Source: JAPWJZ01 sp966211335
GTDB lineage: Bacteria; Pseudomonadota; Alphaproteobacteria; Micavibrionales; UBA2020
DNA: 64,000 nt
Direction: 5' to 3'
Assembly: GCA_966211335.1 (NCBI GenBank)
Contig: CBIHNF010000001.1
Span: 372,001-436,000, forward strand
The notes beneath the pieces are model-generated. The model was not told the origin of the DNA. It saw only the letters and a program-made list of their open reading frames with translations, and did not search any database. Below, piece after piece: positions 7,485-16,351 of the stretch. Positions within the stretch are counted from its first letter, which is position 1. Each line of letters starts with the position of its first letter. The position numbers were made by a program, and so were the translations under genes.

Positions 7485-9468
7485 AGCCGCCGAAGAAACC
7501 GCCGCCGTTATTGCCGCGGCGGCGCGGATTTGAATCATCATCACTGCCGAAACTGCCGGAGGTCAAACGGTCAAGCACGCCGCTGAAGCTGTCATCGGGC
7601 GCACGCGCCATGCGGGGGTCTGCGGTTGTGACCGGAACGCTGATCGCTTCCTCCATGTAATCATGCCAAAGGCGCGCGGGGTATTTGCCGCCGGAGACCG
7701 CTTCCATGGGGGAGTTGTCGTCATTGCCCATCCAGACGCCCGTAACAAGGCGGTTGGTATAGCCGACAAACCAGGCGTCGCGGTAATCCTGTGAGGTGCC
7801 TGTTTTGCCAGCGACATGGCCGTGGGAGAGCTGCGCCGCCTGCCCCGTGCCCTTGATGACAACCTGCTGCATCATGGCGTCAAGATTGGCGATATCGCGC
7901 GGCGCGAAAATGCGCATCGCATCCGGCGGTTCATGCCGGTACACAAGATGCCCCTTGCCATCGTCGATGGAGACGACACCATAGGGCCAGATGGCATAGC
8001 CGCCGTTGGCGAACTGGGTATAGGCGTTGGTCATCTCCAGCACCGTGGTCTCCCCTGCCCCGAGGCCCGTCGCCAGTTCCGGCCGGAATTTTTCGGAGAA
8101 GCCGAGGCGCTGGGTGACATCAATCAGCTTGTCGACGCCGACGGTCTGCAGCAGGCGGATGGTCGCGGTATTGAGGGAGAGCGCGAGCGCATCCGTCATC
8201 GTGACATCGCCGTAATATTTATTGCCGTAGTTTTTCGGGCTATATTTGCCGATGCGGAGCGGGCTGTCCTCGATCATCTGGTCGGGACTGTAACCGGCTT
8301 CGAGGGCGGCCATATAGACGAAGGGCTTGAAGCTGGAGCCCGGCTGGCGCTGTGCCTGGCTGGCGCGGTTGAACTGGCTGTCGGAATAATCGCGCCCGCC
8401 GATCATGGCGAGGACAGCGCCATCCATGCCCATGGTGACCAGCGCCGTCTGGCTGATTTTTTCGGCCGGCTTAATGGTGGTAAACAAATTTTTCAGCTTC
8501 GCTTCCGCGAGCAGCTGCAATTGCGGCTGGAAGGTCGTATGCACGACGAGGTCGCGGTCGGTCGTTGAAACGTAACTATCGATCTGGTCGATGATCCAGT
8601 CGGCGAAATAGCGGTTGAGGTCGCCGGAGGCGGAGGTTGCGAGCTTCATGCGCGCATGAGAGATTTCCTGCTTCGCCATATCCTTGGAAATATAACCCGC
8701 CTCCTCCATGGTGTGGATGACGGTTTTGGCGCGCTCCGACGCCAACTTCGGGTTGGCAGAAGGTGCATAGCGCGACGGCGCTTTCAAAAGCCCTGCGAGG
8801 ATTGCGCCTTCCCACAAGGTCAGGTCAGTCGCTTTTTTGTCGAAGTAGGTTTTTGCCGCGGCATCAATGCCGTAAGCACCGCCGCCGAAATAGACGCGGT
8901 TGAGATAGGCGGAAAGAATCTGGTCTTTGCTGAAGCGGTATTCGATGACGATGGCGAGGATCGCTTCCTGCACCTTGCGGCGCAGGGTTTTGTCGGGCGT
9001 CAGAAACAGGTTTTTCGCCAGCTGCTGCGTGATCGTGGAGCCGCCCTGCACCCAGTGGTGCGCGGTGAGGTTCACATACATCGCGCGGGCAAGACCCAGG
9101 GGGTCAATGCCGAAATGGTCGTAGAAGCGGCGGTCTTCGATGGAGATAAATGCGGCGCGCACGTAATCCGGCAGTTTCTTGGCATCCACCACATCGCCCT
9201 TCATGCCGCCGTAACGGGCAATCAGCGTGCCGTCATTGGCGAGCACGGTGATACTGGGGCGCAGCTCCAGCGGTTTCACCTGATCGGTATCCGGCAGGTC
9301 GTAGGTGCACCATGCGAGTAAAATGACTCCGGCCCCGAATCCCAAAAGTCCAATAAAGGTAAAGAACCGCACCAGCGGCTTGCGCATAAAAGACCGGAAG
9401 CCGCCGGCGCTGGCGCGCGGGCGGCTTCGGGTTTTATCGGATCCAGTCTTCTTTGGTTTGCGCGGCAA
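7450..9468 (-). CDS. penicillin-binding protein 1A, bifunctional transglycosylase/transpeptidase
   Basis: 672 residues. A basic cytoplasmic tail is followed by one membrane segment (FTFIGLLGFGAGVILLAW). The GT51 glycosyltransferase domain has EDRRFYDHFG, the GGSTITQQLAKN motif and the RKVQEAILAI segment. The transpeptidase has SSFK with Ser378, SLN in LALSLNTATI and KTGT in AGKTGTSQDYRDAW. The C-terminal tail is Gly/Asn/Arg-rich and probably disordered. It builds and cross-links peptidoglycan at the periplasmic face of the inner membrane, alongside mrdA at the far right of the window. PbpC or MrcB alternatives are less likely given the domain spacing. Confidence 0.92.
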   Translation of the reverse strand: MPRKPKKTGSDKTRSRPRASAGGFRSFMRKPLVRFFTFIGLLGFGAGVILLAWCTYDLPDTDQVKPLELRPSITVLANDGTLIARYGGMKGDVVDAKKLPDYVRAAFISIEDRRFYDHFGIDPLGLARAMYVNLTAHHWVQGGSTITQQLAKNLFLTPDKTLRRKVQEAILAIVIEYRFSKDQILSAYLNRVYFGGGAYGIDAAAKTYFDKKATDLTLWEGAILAGLLKAPSRYAPSANPKLASERAKTVIHTMEEAGYISKDMAKQEISHARMKLATSASGDLNRYFADWIIDQIDSYVSTTDRDLVVHTTFQPQLQLLAEAKLKNLFTTIKPAEKISQTALVTMGMDGAVLAMIGGRDYSDSQFNRASQAQRQPGSSFKPFVYMAALEAGYSPDQMIEDSPLRIGKYSPKNYGNKYYGDVTMTDALALSLNTATIRLLQTVGVDKLIDVTQRLGFSEKFRPELATGLGAGETTVLEMTNAYTQFANGGYAIWPYGVVSIDDGKGHLVYRHEPPDAMRIFAPRDIANLDAMMQQVVIKGTGQAAQLSHGHVAGKTGTSQDYRDAWFVGYTNRLVTGVWMGNDDNSPMEAVSGGKYPARLWHDYMEEAISVPVTTADPRMARAPDDSFSGVLDRLTSGSFGSDDDSNPRRRGNNGGGFFGGFNGSDAPVYNQ

Positions 9469-9477
9469 GTTTAGTCC

Positions 9478-10671
9478 TTATGCCGCCCTTTCGAGCGCAA
9501 TGGCCGTGCCTTCGCCGCCGCCGATGCAAAGGGACGCGACGCCTTTTTTAAGGCCGCGTTTTTCCAGCGCATGCAGCAGCGTCACGATAATGCGCGCGCC
9601 GGAGGCACCGATCGGGTGGCCAAGGGCGCAGGCGCCGCCGTTGACGTTCACTTTGTCATGCGGCAGCCCAAGTTCTTTCATCGCTGCAAGCGTGACGACG
9701 GCAAAAGCTTCGTTGATTTCGAAGAGGTCGACGTCCTTCGCGCTCCAGCCGGCTTTTTCGAGCACTTTTTGCGTGGCGCCGATGGGCGCCAGCGTGAATT
9801 CGGACGGCTTTTGCGCGTGGCTGGCATGCGCCTTGATGGTTGCGAGGATTTTAAGGCCGCGCTTTTCCGCTTCCGATTTTTTCATGAGCACGAGGGCGGC
9901 AGCGCCGTCCGAAATGCCGGAAGAGGTTGCGGCGGTGACGGTGCCATCGGCGCCGAAGGCGGGCTTCAGCGTCGGGATTTTCTCGGGCTTGCCTTTCTTG
10001 GGGCCTTCGTCTTCCGAAATCACGGTGTCGCCGGTTTTCGATTTAATGGTGATCGGCGCGATTTCGGCAGTGAAAGCGCCGCTTTTGCCGGCTTCGAGGG
10101 AGCGCGACAGGGATGCGAGCGCGAATTTATCCTGGTCTTCGCGCGTGATCTGGCATTTGCGCGCCGTGTCATCGGCGAAAACGCCCATGAGCTGGCCTTT
10201 ATCATAGGCATCTTCCAGACCGTCGAGGAACATGTGGTCTTTGACGCTGCCGTGGCCCATGCGCATGCCGCCGCGGGCTTTGTCCAGCAGGTAGGGCGCG
10301 TTGGTCATGCTTTCCATGCCGCCCGCGATCATCACATTGGCGGAGCCGGCGAGGAGGTTGTCATGCGCCATCATCACGGCCTTCATGCCGGAGCCGCACA
10401 TTTTGTTGATGGTGGTGGCGCCGGTCGAATCCGGGATGCCGGCTTTGATAGAGGCCTGACGCGCGGGCGCCTGCCCCTGCCCTGCCTGCAGCACGCAGCC
10501 CATGATGACATCGTCGATGTCATTGGCGGAAACTTTGGAGCGCTTGAGCGCTTCTTCAATCGCGACCTTGCCGAGGTCGGAGGCGGAGAAATTGGCAAGT
10601 TCGCCCTGGAACGCGCCCATGGGCGTGCGGGCCATACCGACGATAACGATCGGGTCATTTTGCTGTGTCAT
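9478..10671 (-). CDS. acetyl-CoA C-acetyltransferase (thiolase)
   Basis: 397 residues from ATG at 10671 (MTQQNDPIVIVG). Thiolase landmarks: the nucleophilic Cys in NKMCGSGMKAVM near residue 90, NEAFAV near residue 320, GGACALGHPIGASG near residue 350 and the second catalytic Cys in CIGGGEGTA near the end. The biosynthetic type (acetoacetyl-CoA formation, PhaA/AtoB-like) is suggested by the MCGSGMK motif and length. It is a stand-alone gene without phaB or phaC next to it, so pathway is undecided. A second thiolase lies at 33.2-34.4 kb. Confidence 0.92.
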   Translation of the reverse strand: MTQQNDPIVIVGMARTPMGAFQGELANFSASDLGKVAIEEALKRSKVSANDIDDVIMGCVLQAGQGQAPARQASIKAGIPDSTGATTINKMCGSGMKAVMMAHDNLLAGSANVMIAGGMESMTNAPYLLDKARGGMRMGHGSVKDHMFLDGLEDAYDKGQLMGVFADDTARKCQITREDQDKFALASLSRSLEAGKSGAFTAEIAPITIKSKTGDTVISEDEGPKKGKPEKIPTLKPAFGADGTVTAATSSGISDGAAALVLMKKSEAEKRGLKILATIKAHASHAQKPSEFTLAPIGATQKVLEKAGWSAKDVDLFEINEAFAVVTLAAMKELGLPHDKVNVNGGACALGHPIGASGARIIVTLLHALEKRGLKKGVASLCIGGGEGTAIALERAA

Positions 10672-10781
10672 GGCTTCTGATTCCTTGATGCGGTTAAAAA
10701 CATTGCACTGCACAATCTGGTGAGTGATTTAAGCATGGGGGCGCGTGAAAGCAAGCGGGATTCCCGCAAATATTGCCATAA

Positions 10782-11969
10782 TCAGAAGTTGACTTCGGTG
10801 CCGAGACTCAGCTGCGTCTGCTCGGGGTCGATGGGCGAATTAATGCCGTTATCCACGCTGATAAACGAGGCTGTGGAGCGCAAAGAGATGCCGGGTGCCA
10901 CAAGGTAGCCGCCGCCCAGCGAAATGCGCCGTACCTCGAGGCTATCGGCTAGGCCTATGCTGAAGGCATTGGCATCGAGCTTGGTCTGGTACCAGGAGGC
11001 GCCGAGGTGCCAGGGCTTTACATCCCAGGCCGCGCCGAGGATCCAAGTGTTCTGGTCATTGTTAGGCCCCGCAACCGACGTATTGGAGTGGCGGTATGCC
11101 CCGCCGACGGAATATTCCTTCCAGCCGAGGTTCACGCCGGCGTTCCATGTCGTGAGACCGTCGGAGCCGATGTTGCCGGCAACAGCCGCGCGCTGCGTAT
11201 CGGATGTGGCAATCCCCGCCTCCGTCGTCAGCTTCCAGTCGCCAAAGGCGCCGTCCCAGCGCGCGGCAGCTTCCACCAGATCCTGAAATTTGCCGAGGTT
11301 ATTATCTGTCGGCGGCGAGGCGGTGCTGGAATGGATTTCACGCAGGCCCGGCAGCGGCGCGTAGGAGACACCGGCCTGAAAGCCTTTCCATTTCGGAGAG
11401 GTATAGGTCAGCCGGTCGGTCGAGCGGAAGTCAGAATTGTTGTAGCCGAGCGTGATGTCGAAATTGGCGGGCAGGTAGGAATTGTTGTTGAGCCCGTCGT
11501 CCCAGACGTCAGAACTTAAGGCCTGCAGCTGCGTGCGCGGGCCATCAATGTTGCTGTCGGCGCCGGGAACGGTCGGCTGGAGCAGGAAAGCAATGCCGTC
11601 TTCCCCGCCCATGGTCATGCGGCCGTACTGGTTTTGCAGGTACATATAGGCTTCGTCAGTCATGGTGCGGCCCTTGGCGCCGCCAAAGAAGGTGCCGGGC
11701 TGCGAGGTGCCGGTGCCGCCGACTTTCATTTCATACTGCACACCGACGGTTAGGCCGCTATCCGTTGTCGTCTCGCCTTTAAAGTCGACCTCCGAATCAC
11801 GATAGAGGCTGAAATTCTTCAGGTTGGAGCCGCCGTGCTCATCATTTTTCGTCGCGAAGGCGTAAGTGCGGAAGTAGCCGTAAATGCTCATGTCGATATC
11901 GGCCCTTGCCATCACGGGAGCAAAGCAGGCCGCCACCGTGCAGAAGCCGAGAAGGAAATGCTTTTTCAT
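10782..11969 (-). CDS. outer-membrane porin, Rhodobacter type
   Basis: 395 residues with a clear Sec signal peptide (MKKHFLLGFCTVAACFAPVMARA) and a body of alternating beta strands ending in SLGTEVNF, the C-terminal Phe signature for outer-membrane insertion by BAM. The N-terminus DIDMSIYGYFRTYAFATKNDE and the central TYTSPKWKGFQAGVSYAP are shared with the porin at 14.0-15.2 kb (LTPKWNGFQAGVSYAP there), so these are paralogues. It probably forms a trimeric diffusion pore. It starts 30 bases after the end of the TPR-sulfotransferase gene on the same strand. Confidence 0.88.
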   Translation of the reverse strand: MKKHFLLGFCTVAACFAPVMARADIDMSIYGYFRTYAFATKNDEHGGSNLKNFSLYRDSEVDFKGETTTDSGLTVGVQYEMKVGGTGTSQPGTFFGGAKGRTMTDEAYMYLQNQYGRMTMGGEDGIAFLLQPTVPGADSNIDGPRTQLQALSSDVWDDGLNNNSYLPANFDITLGYNNSDFRSTDRLTYTSPKWKGFQAGVSYAPLPGLREIHSSTASPPTDNNLGKFQDLVEAAARWDGAFGDWKLTTEAGIATSDTQRAAVAGNIGSDGLTTWNAGVNLGWKEYSVGGAYRHSNTSVAGPNNDQNTWILGAAWDVKPWHLGASWYQTKLDANAFSIGLADSLEVRRISLGGGYLVAPGISLRSTASFISVDNGINSPIDPEQTQLSLGTEVNF

Positions 11970-11999
11970 GCCGGTCGCCTTCTTAAAAGTCGCGCGATG

Positions 12000-13907
12000 T
12001 TAATCTTCCGAGAAATCGGCCTCATCATAGCCGTACTTTATTGCGTAGGGCTTAAGGATGGGCAAAATACCTTTCAGATGCTTTTTATAGCGCAGCCAGC
12101 GGCCGGAGGCGCGGGTGTAGATTTTCTCCGTCACCTGATGATAGCTCGGCGTATTGATGCGGGTTTTCTTGTTGCGCGCGGTTTCATCGTAATCCATCAC
12201 CGCATCTGTCCATGGAAGGCCGAGAAATTCGAGCAGGCCTGCGATGGTCGGCTTGAAATCCGCCACGACGTCTTCGTAGTGGACTTCATAGGGCTTGATG
12301 TCCGCGACTTTGGTGGACATGTCCCAGAAGCTGAAGCATTCGTCGTAGAATTTTGCGGCGTCGTTGATTTCCGCCATGCGCACCATGGCGACGTTGAAGT
12401 CGAAGCGCTGCATGAAGTTGCTCAAGACGGAATCGCAGGGGTGGCGGAGCGCGAGGATGAATTTCGCTTCCGGGAAAACACGGCGGACGAGGATAGCATG
12501 CATGAGGTTGAGCGGCAGCTTATCGACGAAGACATGGTCCCTGCCCTTCTGCGCGCCTTCGCCCACGGCGGCGAAGTAGATGGTGCGCATGTCCTTTAGT
12601 TCCTGCTCGTTGATATTCTCGAGGCAGGCGGAATAGCCGGGGCTCCACATGGTGAGGCCCGCCTTATCGTGGCGGTGCAGCAGGTAGTGGGCCATTTTGT
12701 TGGTGGCGGGTTTTTCCTCCGCGACGCTGACCTGCGGGTGGCTGCTGAGAATCTGGTCGAGCAGCGTCGTGCCGGAGCGCGGGAAGCCGACGAGGAAGAC
12801 GAGACGTGATGCTTTTTCGTCTATCGGTAATTCGGCCGTCGTCGGCCGGACGCCCATGGCGATTTCGCGGCTGATCGATGCCATTTCCTTGGTCAGGATT
12901 GTCTTGTCAATCTCGAGATACGGCGCTGTTTTTCGGCTGGCGTCGTTGGCGAGGGTGAGCGCCTCGAAGGCCTTGTCGACGTCGTTGAGGCGGTCGTAGA
13001 GCATGCCCATTTCAAAGAAGAATTCGTGGTAGAAATTGACGTTTTTGGTGCGGTCGGTTTCCGGGTCGCGCACGGCGGCGAGGAAATCCTCCATGACGAC
13101 GAGGGATTCTTCGTACTTCTTTTCACGACGCAGCATTTTGGCTTCAAACAGCGCGATCGGCGGCGTCGGGCCGAAAAGCTTCTTCGCCTCGAGGAAGACG
13201 GCCTTCGCCTCCTCCATTCGGTTCAGCTTTTCAAAGGTGTTGAGAAGGAAGGCCCAGGTGCGTTCCGACTTGGGCTCAAGGCGGATGGACTGGCGGAAAG
13301 CATCGATGGCTTCCTCGTCGCGCTTCGTGAAGAAGGCGGTCTGGCCAAGGCCGCGCCAGGCGATGGGGTTCATGGGATTAAGCTTCAACGACCTGCGGAA
13401 GAAGTTATAACCTTCCTCACCGCGATCGGTGTCGCGCATCAACCCGCCAAGGTTGGTATAGGGATTGGCCCAATCGGGTTTCAGTTTCACGGATTCGAGG
13501 TAGAGTTTCTCCGCCTCCGTAAAGCGGCCCTTGCGGTGGTGCAGCAGGCCGAGGTTGTTGGGAATTTCAAAATGGTCGGGCTTGGCTTTATAGGCGCGCT
13601 TCAGCAGCGGTTCTGCCTCGTCCAGACGGTCCTGTTCCATGAGGAAGGTGCCGAAGGCGTTAAGCACATAGGGGTTCTTTGGCGCATGGCGTACGGCGGC
13701 ATTGTAATGCAGCTCTGCCTTGGCGGGGTCGCCCGACTGCCAGTAGGCCGTGCCGAGGTCATTGTGGATCGCGCCGGCGGAAGGATTTTCCTTCAGCGCG
13801 TCGGTCAGGAGCTGGATGCCTTCGGCCAGCCGGCCCGCGCGCAGCGCGCTGATGCCTTGACCATAGAGGACTTCACTTTTCGAGGTGGTGCCGGGCTGAT
13901 TCTTCAT
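12000..13907 (-). CDS. TPR-repeat sulfotransferase
   Basis: 635 residues with two parts. Residues about 10-330 are tandem tetratricopeptide repeats with W/G/Y/P-type spacing (for example GAIHNDLGTAYWQSGDPAKAELHYNAA shortened here to its core NDLGTAYW). Residues about 365-600 form a sulfotransferase domain: the PAPS 5'-phosphosulfate loop is GFPRSGTTLLDQ, and LRHPCDSVLSNF carries the 3'-phosphate site. No signal peptide is seen. TPR-sulfotransferase fusions are common in alphaproteobacteria but their acceptors are mostly unknown. The gene lies between two porin genes on one strand; a surface sugar or protein acceptor is only a guess. Confidence 0.9.
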   Translation of the reverse strand: MKNQPGTTSKSEVLYGQGISALRAGRLAEGIQLLTDALKENPSAGAIHNDLGTAYWQSGDPAKAELHYNAAVRHAPKNPYVLNAFGTFLMEQDRLDEAEPLLKRAYKAKPDHFEIPNNLGLLHHRKGRFTEAEKLYLESVKLKPDWANPYTNLGGLMRDTDRGEEGYNFFRRSLKLNPMNPIAWRGLGQTAFFTKRDEEAIDAFRQSIRLEPKSERTWAFLLNTFEKLNRMEEAKAVFLEAKKLFGPTPPIALFEAKMLRREKKYEESLVVMEDFLAAVRDPETDRTKNVNFYHEFFFEMGMLYDRLNDVDKAFEALTLANDASRKTAPYLEIDKTILTKEMASISREIAMGVRPTTAELPIDEKASRLVFLVGFPRSGTTLLDQILSSHPQVSVAEEKPATNKMAHYLLHRHDKAGLTMWSPGYSACLENINEQELKDMRTIYFAAVGEGAQKGRDHVFVDKLPLNLMHAILVRRVFPEAKFILALRHPCDSVLSNFMQRFDFNVAMVRMAEINDAAKFYDECFSFWDMSTKVADIKPYEVHYEDVVADFKPTIAGLLEFLGLPWTDAVMDYDETARNKKTRINTPSYHQVTEKIYTRASGRWLRYKKHLKGILPILKPYAIKYGYDEADFSED

Positions 13908-13952
13908 AAGTCCTTATAGCCAATCCGGCATTTAAAATGAAGGGACAAAAAA

Positions 13953-13980
13953 GAAGAGGCGCCTTTGCAGGCGCCTCTTC
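13953..13980 (-). terminator. Rho-independent terminator of the 14.0-15.2 kb porin
   Basis: GAAGAGGCGCC (13953-13963) pairs perfectly over 11 bp with GGCGCCTCTTC (13970-13980). Reading leftward, the stem is followed by TTTTTT, placing it just after the porin stop at 14007. Confidence 0.85.
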
Positions 13981-14006
13981 CTTTATCTTTTGTATCAGCA
14001 GGACGA

Positions 14007-15215
14007 TTAGAAGTTCACGTCCGTACCGATAGCGACTTGGTATTGGCTCGAAGCTGCCGTAGCAACAGGCGAGTCAACGTTCAGGTACGCCAGCGAACCG
14101 CGGAAGGTCATGCCGGGGCCGTAGGTGTAGCCGCCGCCGACGGTCCAGCGCTGGAGATCAACGCCGTTGCCAGCTGCGAGCGGAGCGAAGCCGCCGTAGG
14201 TGTTGTTGTCAGCATTGAAGTCTGCGTAGGACAGGCCAACGTGGTACGGGCCGTTATCCCAAGCTGCGCCGAGGACCCAGGTGGTCAGGTCGCCGTCGGT
14301 GTCAACGCCGGTGTTGGAGGTTTTGTAAGCCGCGCCAACGCTGAAGTCTTGGAAGGTGACGTTCAGGCCAGCATCCCAGGTGACGAGGTCATCAGAACCG
14401 ATGACGGTGGTAGCTGCGCCAACGCGCTCAGAGTTAGCATGCGAGTAACCGCCGCCGAAGCTGATGCCGAAACCGTCGAATTCGCCGTCCCAACGTGCCG
14501 AAGCTTCCCAGATGTTGTCAAACTGGACGTTGTTGCCAACGTTGGTTTGCTGGGGAGATTGGGTCGCGCCGAAGATTTCGTTTTGATACGAGTTCGGAGC
14601 GTACGAAACGCCGGCTTGGAAGCCGTTCCATTTCGGGGTCAGGTAGGTGAAGCGGTCAGCGTTTTTGAAGTCAGCGTTGTCGTAGCCGAGCGTCGTTTGC
14701 TGGAAGCCGGTGGTGCCGTTGTTGGTGTTACCAGCCCAAGCAGCGGGGTCAAACGCTTGCACGTAAACGCGCAGGCCGTCGATGTTCGAGTCAGCCGAAG
14801 GAGCAGCAACCTGCAGGAGGTATGCAGCGCCGTCTTCGGAACCAACGTTCACGCGGCCCCAGCCGCCGGAGAAGTAAATGTAAGCTTCATCGGTCATGGT
14901 CTGGTCGTTGTGGACCGGGTTGTAGAAGCTGTTGTTGGCAGCGTTGTGAACGGTGCCGGTGCCGCCGAGTTTCAGCTCAGAGTGCACGCCAACCGTCAGG
15001 CCAGCATCGGTGGTGGTTTCGCCGGTGAAGTGGACTTCGGTGTCGCGGCGCAGGTCGAATTGTTTGTCGTCAGAACCGGTAACTTCGTCGTTATCGGAAT
15101 AGACTGCGTAACCGCGGAAGTAGCCGCCGAGGTCCAGTTTGAGGTCAGCATGAGCGGGCGTCGAGAGAAGAGCCGCGCCAACGAGTGCTGTACCTGCGAG
15201 AAGTACTTTTTTCAT
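14007..15215 (-). CDS. outer-membrane porin, Rhodobacter type (second copy)
   Basis: 402 residues from ATG at 15215, which has a strong GGAGGA ribosome site (15226-15231) and starts a clean signal peptide MKKVLLAGTALVGAALLSTPAHA. The mature N-terminus LDLGGYFRGYAVYSDNDE and the last residues QVAIGTDVNF match the 10.8-12.0 kb porin, including the terminal Phe needed for outer-membrane assembly. It has its own terminator and a 430-base upstream region. Strong ribosome site, strong terminator and regular codons suggest high expression, making this the likely major porin of the pair. Confidence 0.9.
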   Translation of the reverse strand: MKKVLLAGTALVGAALLSTPAHADLKLDLGGYFRGYAVYSDNDEVTGSDDKQFDLRRDTEVHFTGETTTDAGLTVGVHSELKLGGTGTVHNAANNSFYNPVHNDQTMTDEAYIYFSGGWGRVNVGSEDGAAYLLQVAAPSADSNIDGLRVYVQAFDPAAWAGNTNNGTTGFQQTTLGYDNADFKNADRFTYLTPKWNGFQAGVSYAPNSYQNEIFGATQSPQQTNVGNNVQFDNIWEASARWDGEFDGFGISFGGGYSHANSERVGAATTVIGSDDLVTWDAGLNVTFQDFSVGAAYKTSNTGVDTDGDLTTWVLGAAWDNGPYHVGLSYADFNADNNTYGGFAPLAAGNGVDLQRWTVGGGYTYGPGMTFRGSLAYLNVDSPVATAASSQYQVAIGTDVNF

Positions 15216-15643
15216 TGTGTTTAATCCTCCAAAGTGCCCCGGGGTTGTCCCGAGACGGTTTTTATACTGGCGAAAGGGCACTGGGGCTAGAAAGCCGCCG
15301 GCATCAACTCGCCGTTACCCTTTGAGGAATAACCGCGATAGGCGCACCCGGTCAACCAACTCGAGCCTGTTTTGGCACTAAACGGGGCTTTGTGTTGCAT
15401 CTGCGACACAGCATTCAGCCGCCAAAAACCGTGTTTAGCCTACAAAATACCTGCCCAAATAAGGGATTGGGCAGGTATTTTCGATTTTGTCACACCTGTT
15501 TTTGTCATATTGCATTTTTAGCCATAAGCGGCGTTAAGTGGTCCTGTTATAGGCTCCGAGTCCCTTAGCTGCTTTGCTATTTAGCCGCATCGTGCTAAAT
15601 AATTTTCAGCAGAATTTGCAAACAATAGACCGGAGATACCCAG
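15216..15643. other. intergenic region between divergent porin and DUF3576 genes
   Basis: 428 bases hold no gene. The region must carry the porin promoter on the minus strand and the DUF3576-leuS promoter on the plus strand. Two symmetric sequences stand out: an imperfect palindrome TGTGTTGCAT/CTGCGACACA at 15391-15410, and a perfect 15-bp inverted repeat at 15444-15481. No convincing -35/-10 pair was found by eye. Confidence 0.6.
15444..15481. repeat. perfect 15-bp inverted repeat
   Basis: AAAATACCTGCCCAA (15444-15458) and TTGGGCAGGTATTTT (15467-15481) are exact reverse complements with an 8-base loop. The T tract at the end of the right arm makes it terminator-like on the plus strand, yet no plus-strand gene lies upstream within 1.4 kb. 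It could end a small RNA, insulate the divergent promoters or act as an operator. Confidence 0.7.
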
Positions 15644-16234
15644 ATGACCGCAGCCGCTTCCCTTCGCAAAACCCTTCGTTTCCGTGACGTTCTGAGCGTC
15701 GGCGTTGTGGCCTCTGTGCTGCTGCTGTCCGCCTGCGGCGGCGACGCGGTTAAAAAGGAAGCCAGCTACCCGACGCGGGAGAAGGGCTCCGACAAGATTC
15801 TTTATAGTGATCAAAAACGCGATACAGTCTGGGGCGACGGCAAAACCTTAGGCGATAAGCTGTTCGGCAAGGACGAAGATAAAGACGCTGGCGCGTCCGG
15901 CATTGGCGTGAACAGCTTCCTGTGGCGCGCATCGCTTGACACCATTTCCTTCATGCCCATCGCGACCGCCGACCCCTTTGGCGGCACCATCATCACCGAA
16001 TGGTATGAAAACCCGGAAACCCCCGGCCAGCGCTTCAAGGCCAATATATATATATTGGACCGCCAGCTGCGGGCGGATGGCGTTCGGGTTGCCGTGTTCA
16101 AGCAGGTCAGCACCGGCAAGGGCGGCTGGAAAGACGCCCCCATCGCCGATACCATGGCCACGAATATCGAAAACACCATCCTGATGCGCGCCCGCGAACT
16201 GCGGGTGGCCCAATCCGGTGGCGCGGTGAACTAA
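15644..16234 (+). CDS. DUF3576 lipoprotein
   Basis: 196 residues. A signal peptide ends in a lipobox (VASVLLLSACGGD), so the mature protein is a lipoprotein with Cys near residue 31. The body has LGVNSFLWR-like sequence (IGVNSFLWRASLDTISFMPIA) and WYENPETPGQRFKANIYILDR, the hallmark of DUF3576, a family that lies directly upstream of leuS in many alphaproteobacteria. GGAGAT precedes the ATG. The function is unknown; the fixed neighbourhood with leuS and the outer-membrane protein gene lptE hints at an envelope role. Confidence 0.85.
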   Translation: MTAAASLRKTLRFRDVLSVGVVASVLLLSACGGDAVKKEASYPTREKGSDKILYSDQKRDTVWGDGKTLGDKLFGKDEDKDAGASGIGVNSFLWRASLDTISFMPIATADPFGGTIITEWYENPETPGQRFKANIYILDRQLRADGVRVAVFKQVSTGKGGWKDAPIADTMATNIENTILMRARELRVAQSGGAVN

Positions 16235-16297
16235 GCCTTTCCGCTCGGACGGCTTTTCAATATATTGAGTAACAATATTAATACCCGCCAGACGGCG

Positions 16298-16319
16298 AGG
16301 GGCTGAAAAGCCCCTTTTT
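16298..16319 (+). terminator. Rho-independent terminator between DUF3576 gene and leuS
   Basis: AGGGGCT, a GAAA tetraloop and AGCCCC followed by TTTTT form a compact stable hairpin. It lies 64 bases after the DUF3576 stop and 33 before leuS, so leuS may need read-through or its own promoter. Confidence 0.8.
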
Positions 16320-16351
16320 GCCGTTTCGGGCGGATAGAAGGGTGCCTGAAC

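Noticed and set aside
13965..15224. A 419-codon rightward open frame
   Set aside because: It runs antisense to the porin, whose signal peptide, terminal Phe, ribosome site and terminator are clear. The frame lacks any motif; it is a by-product of the porin's codon use.
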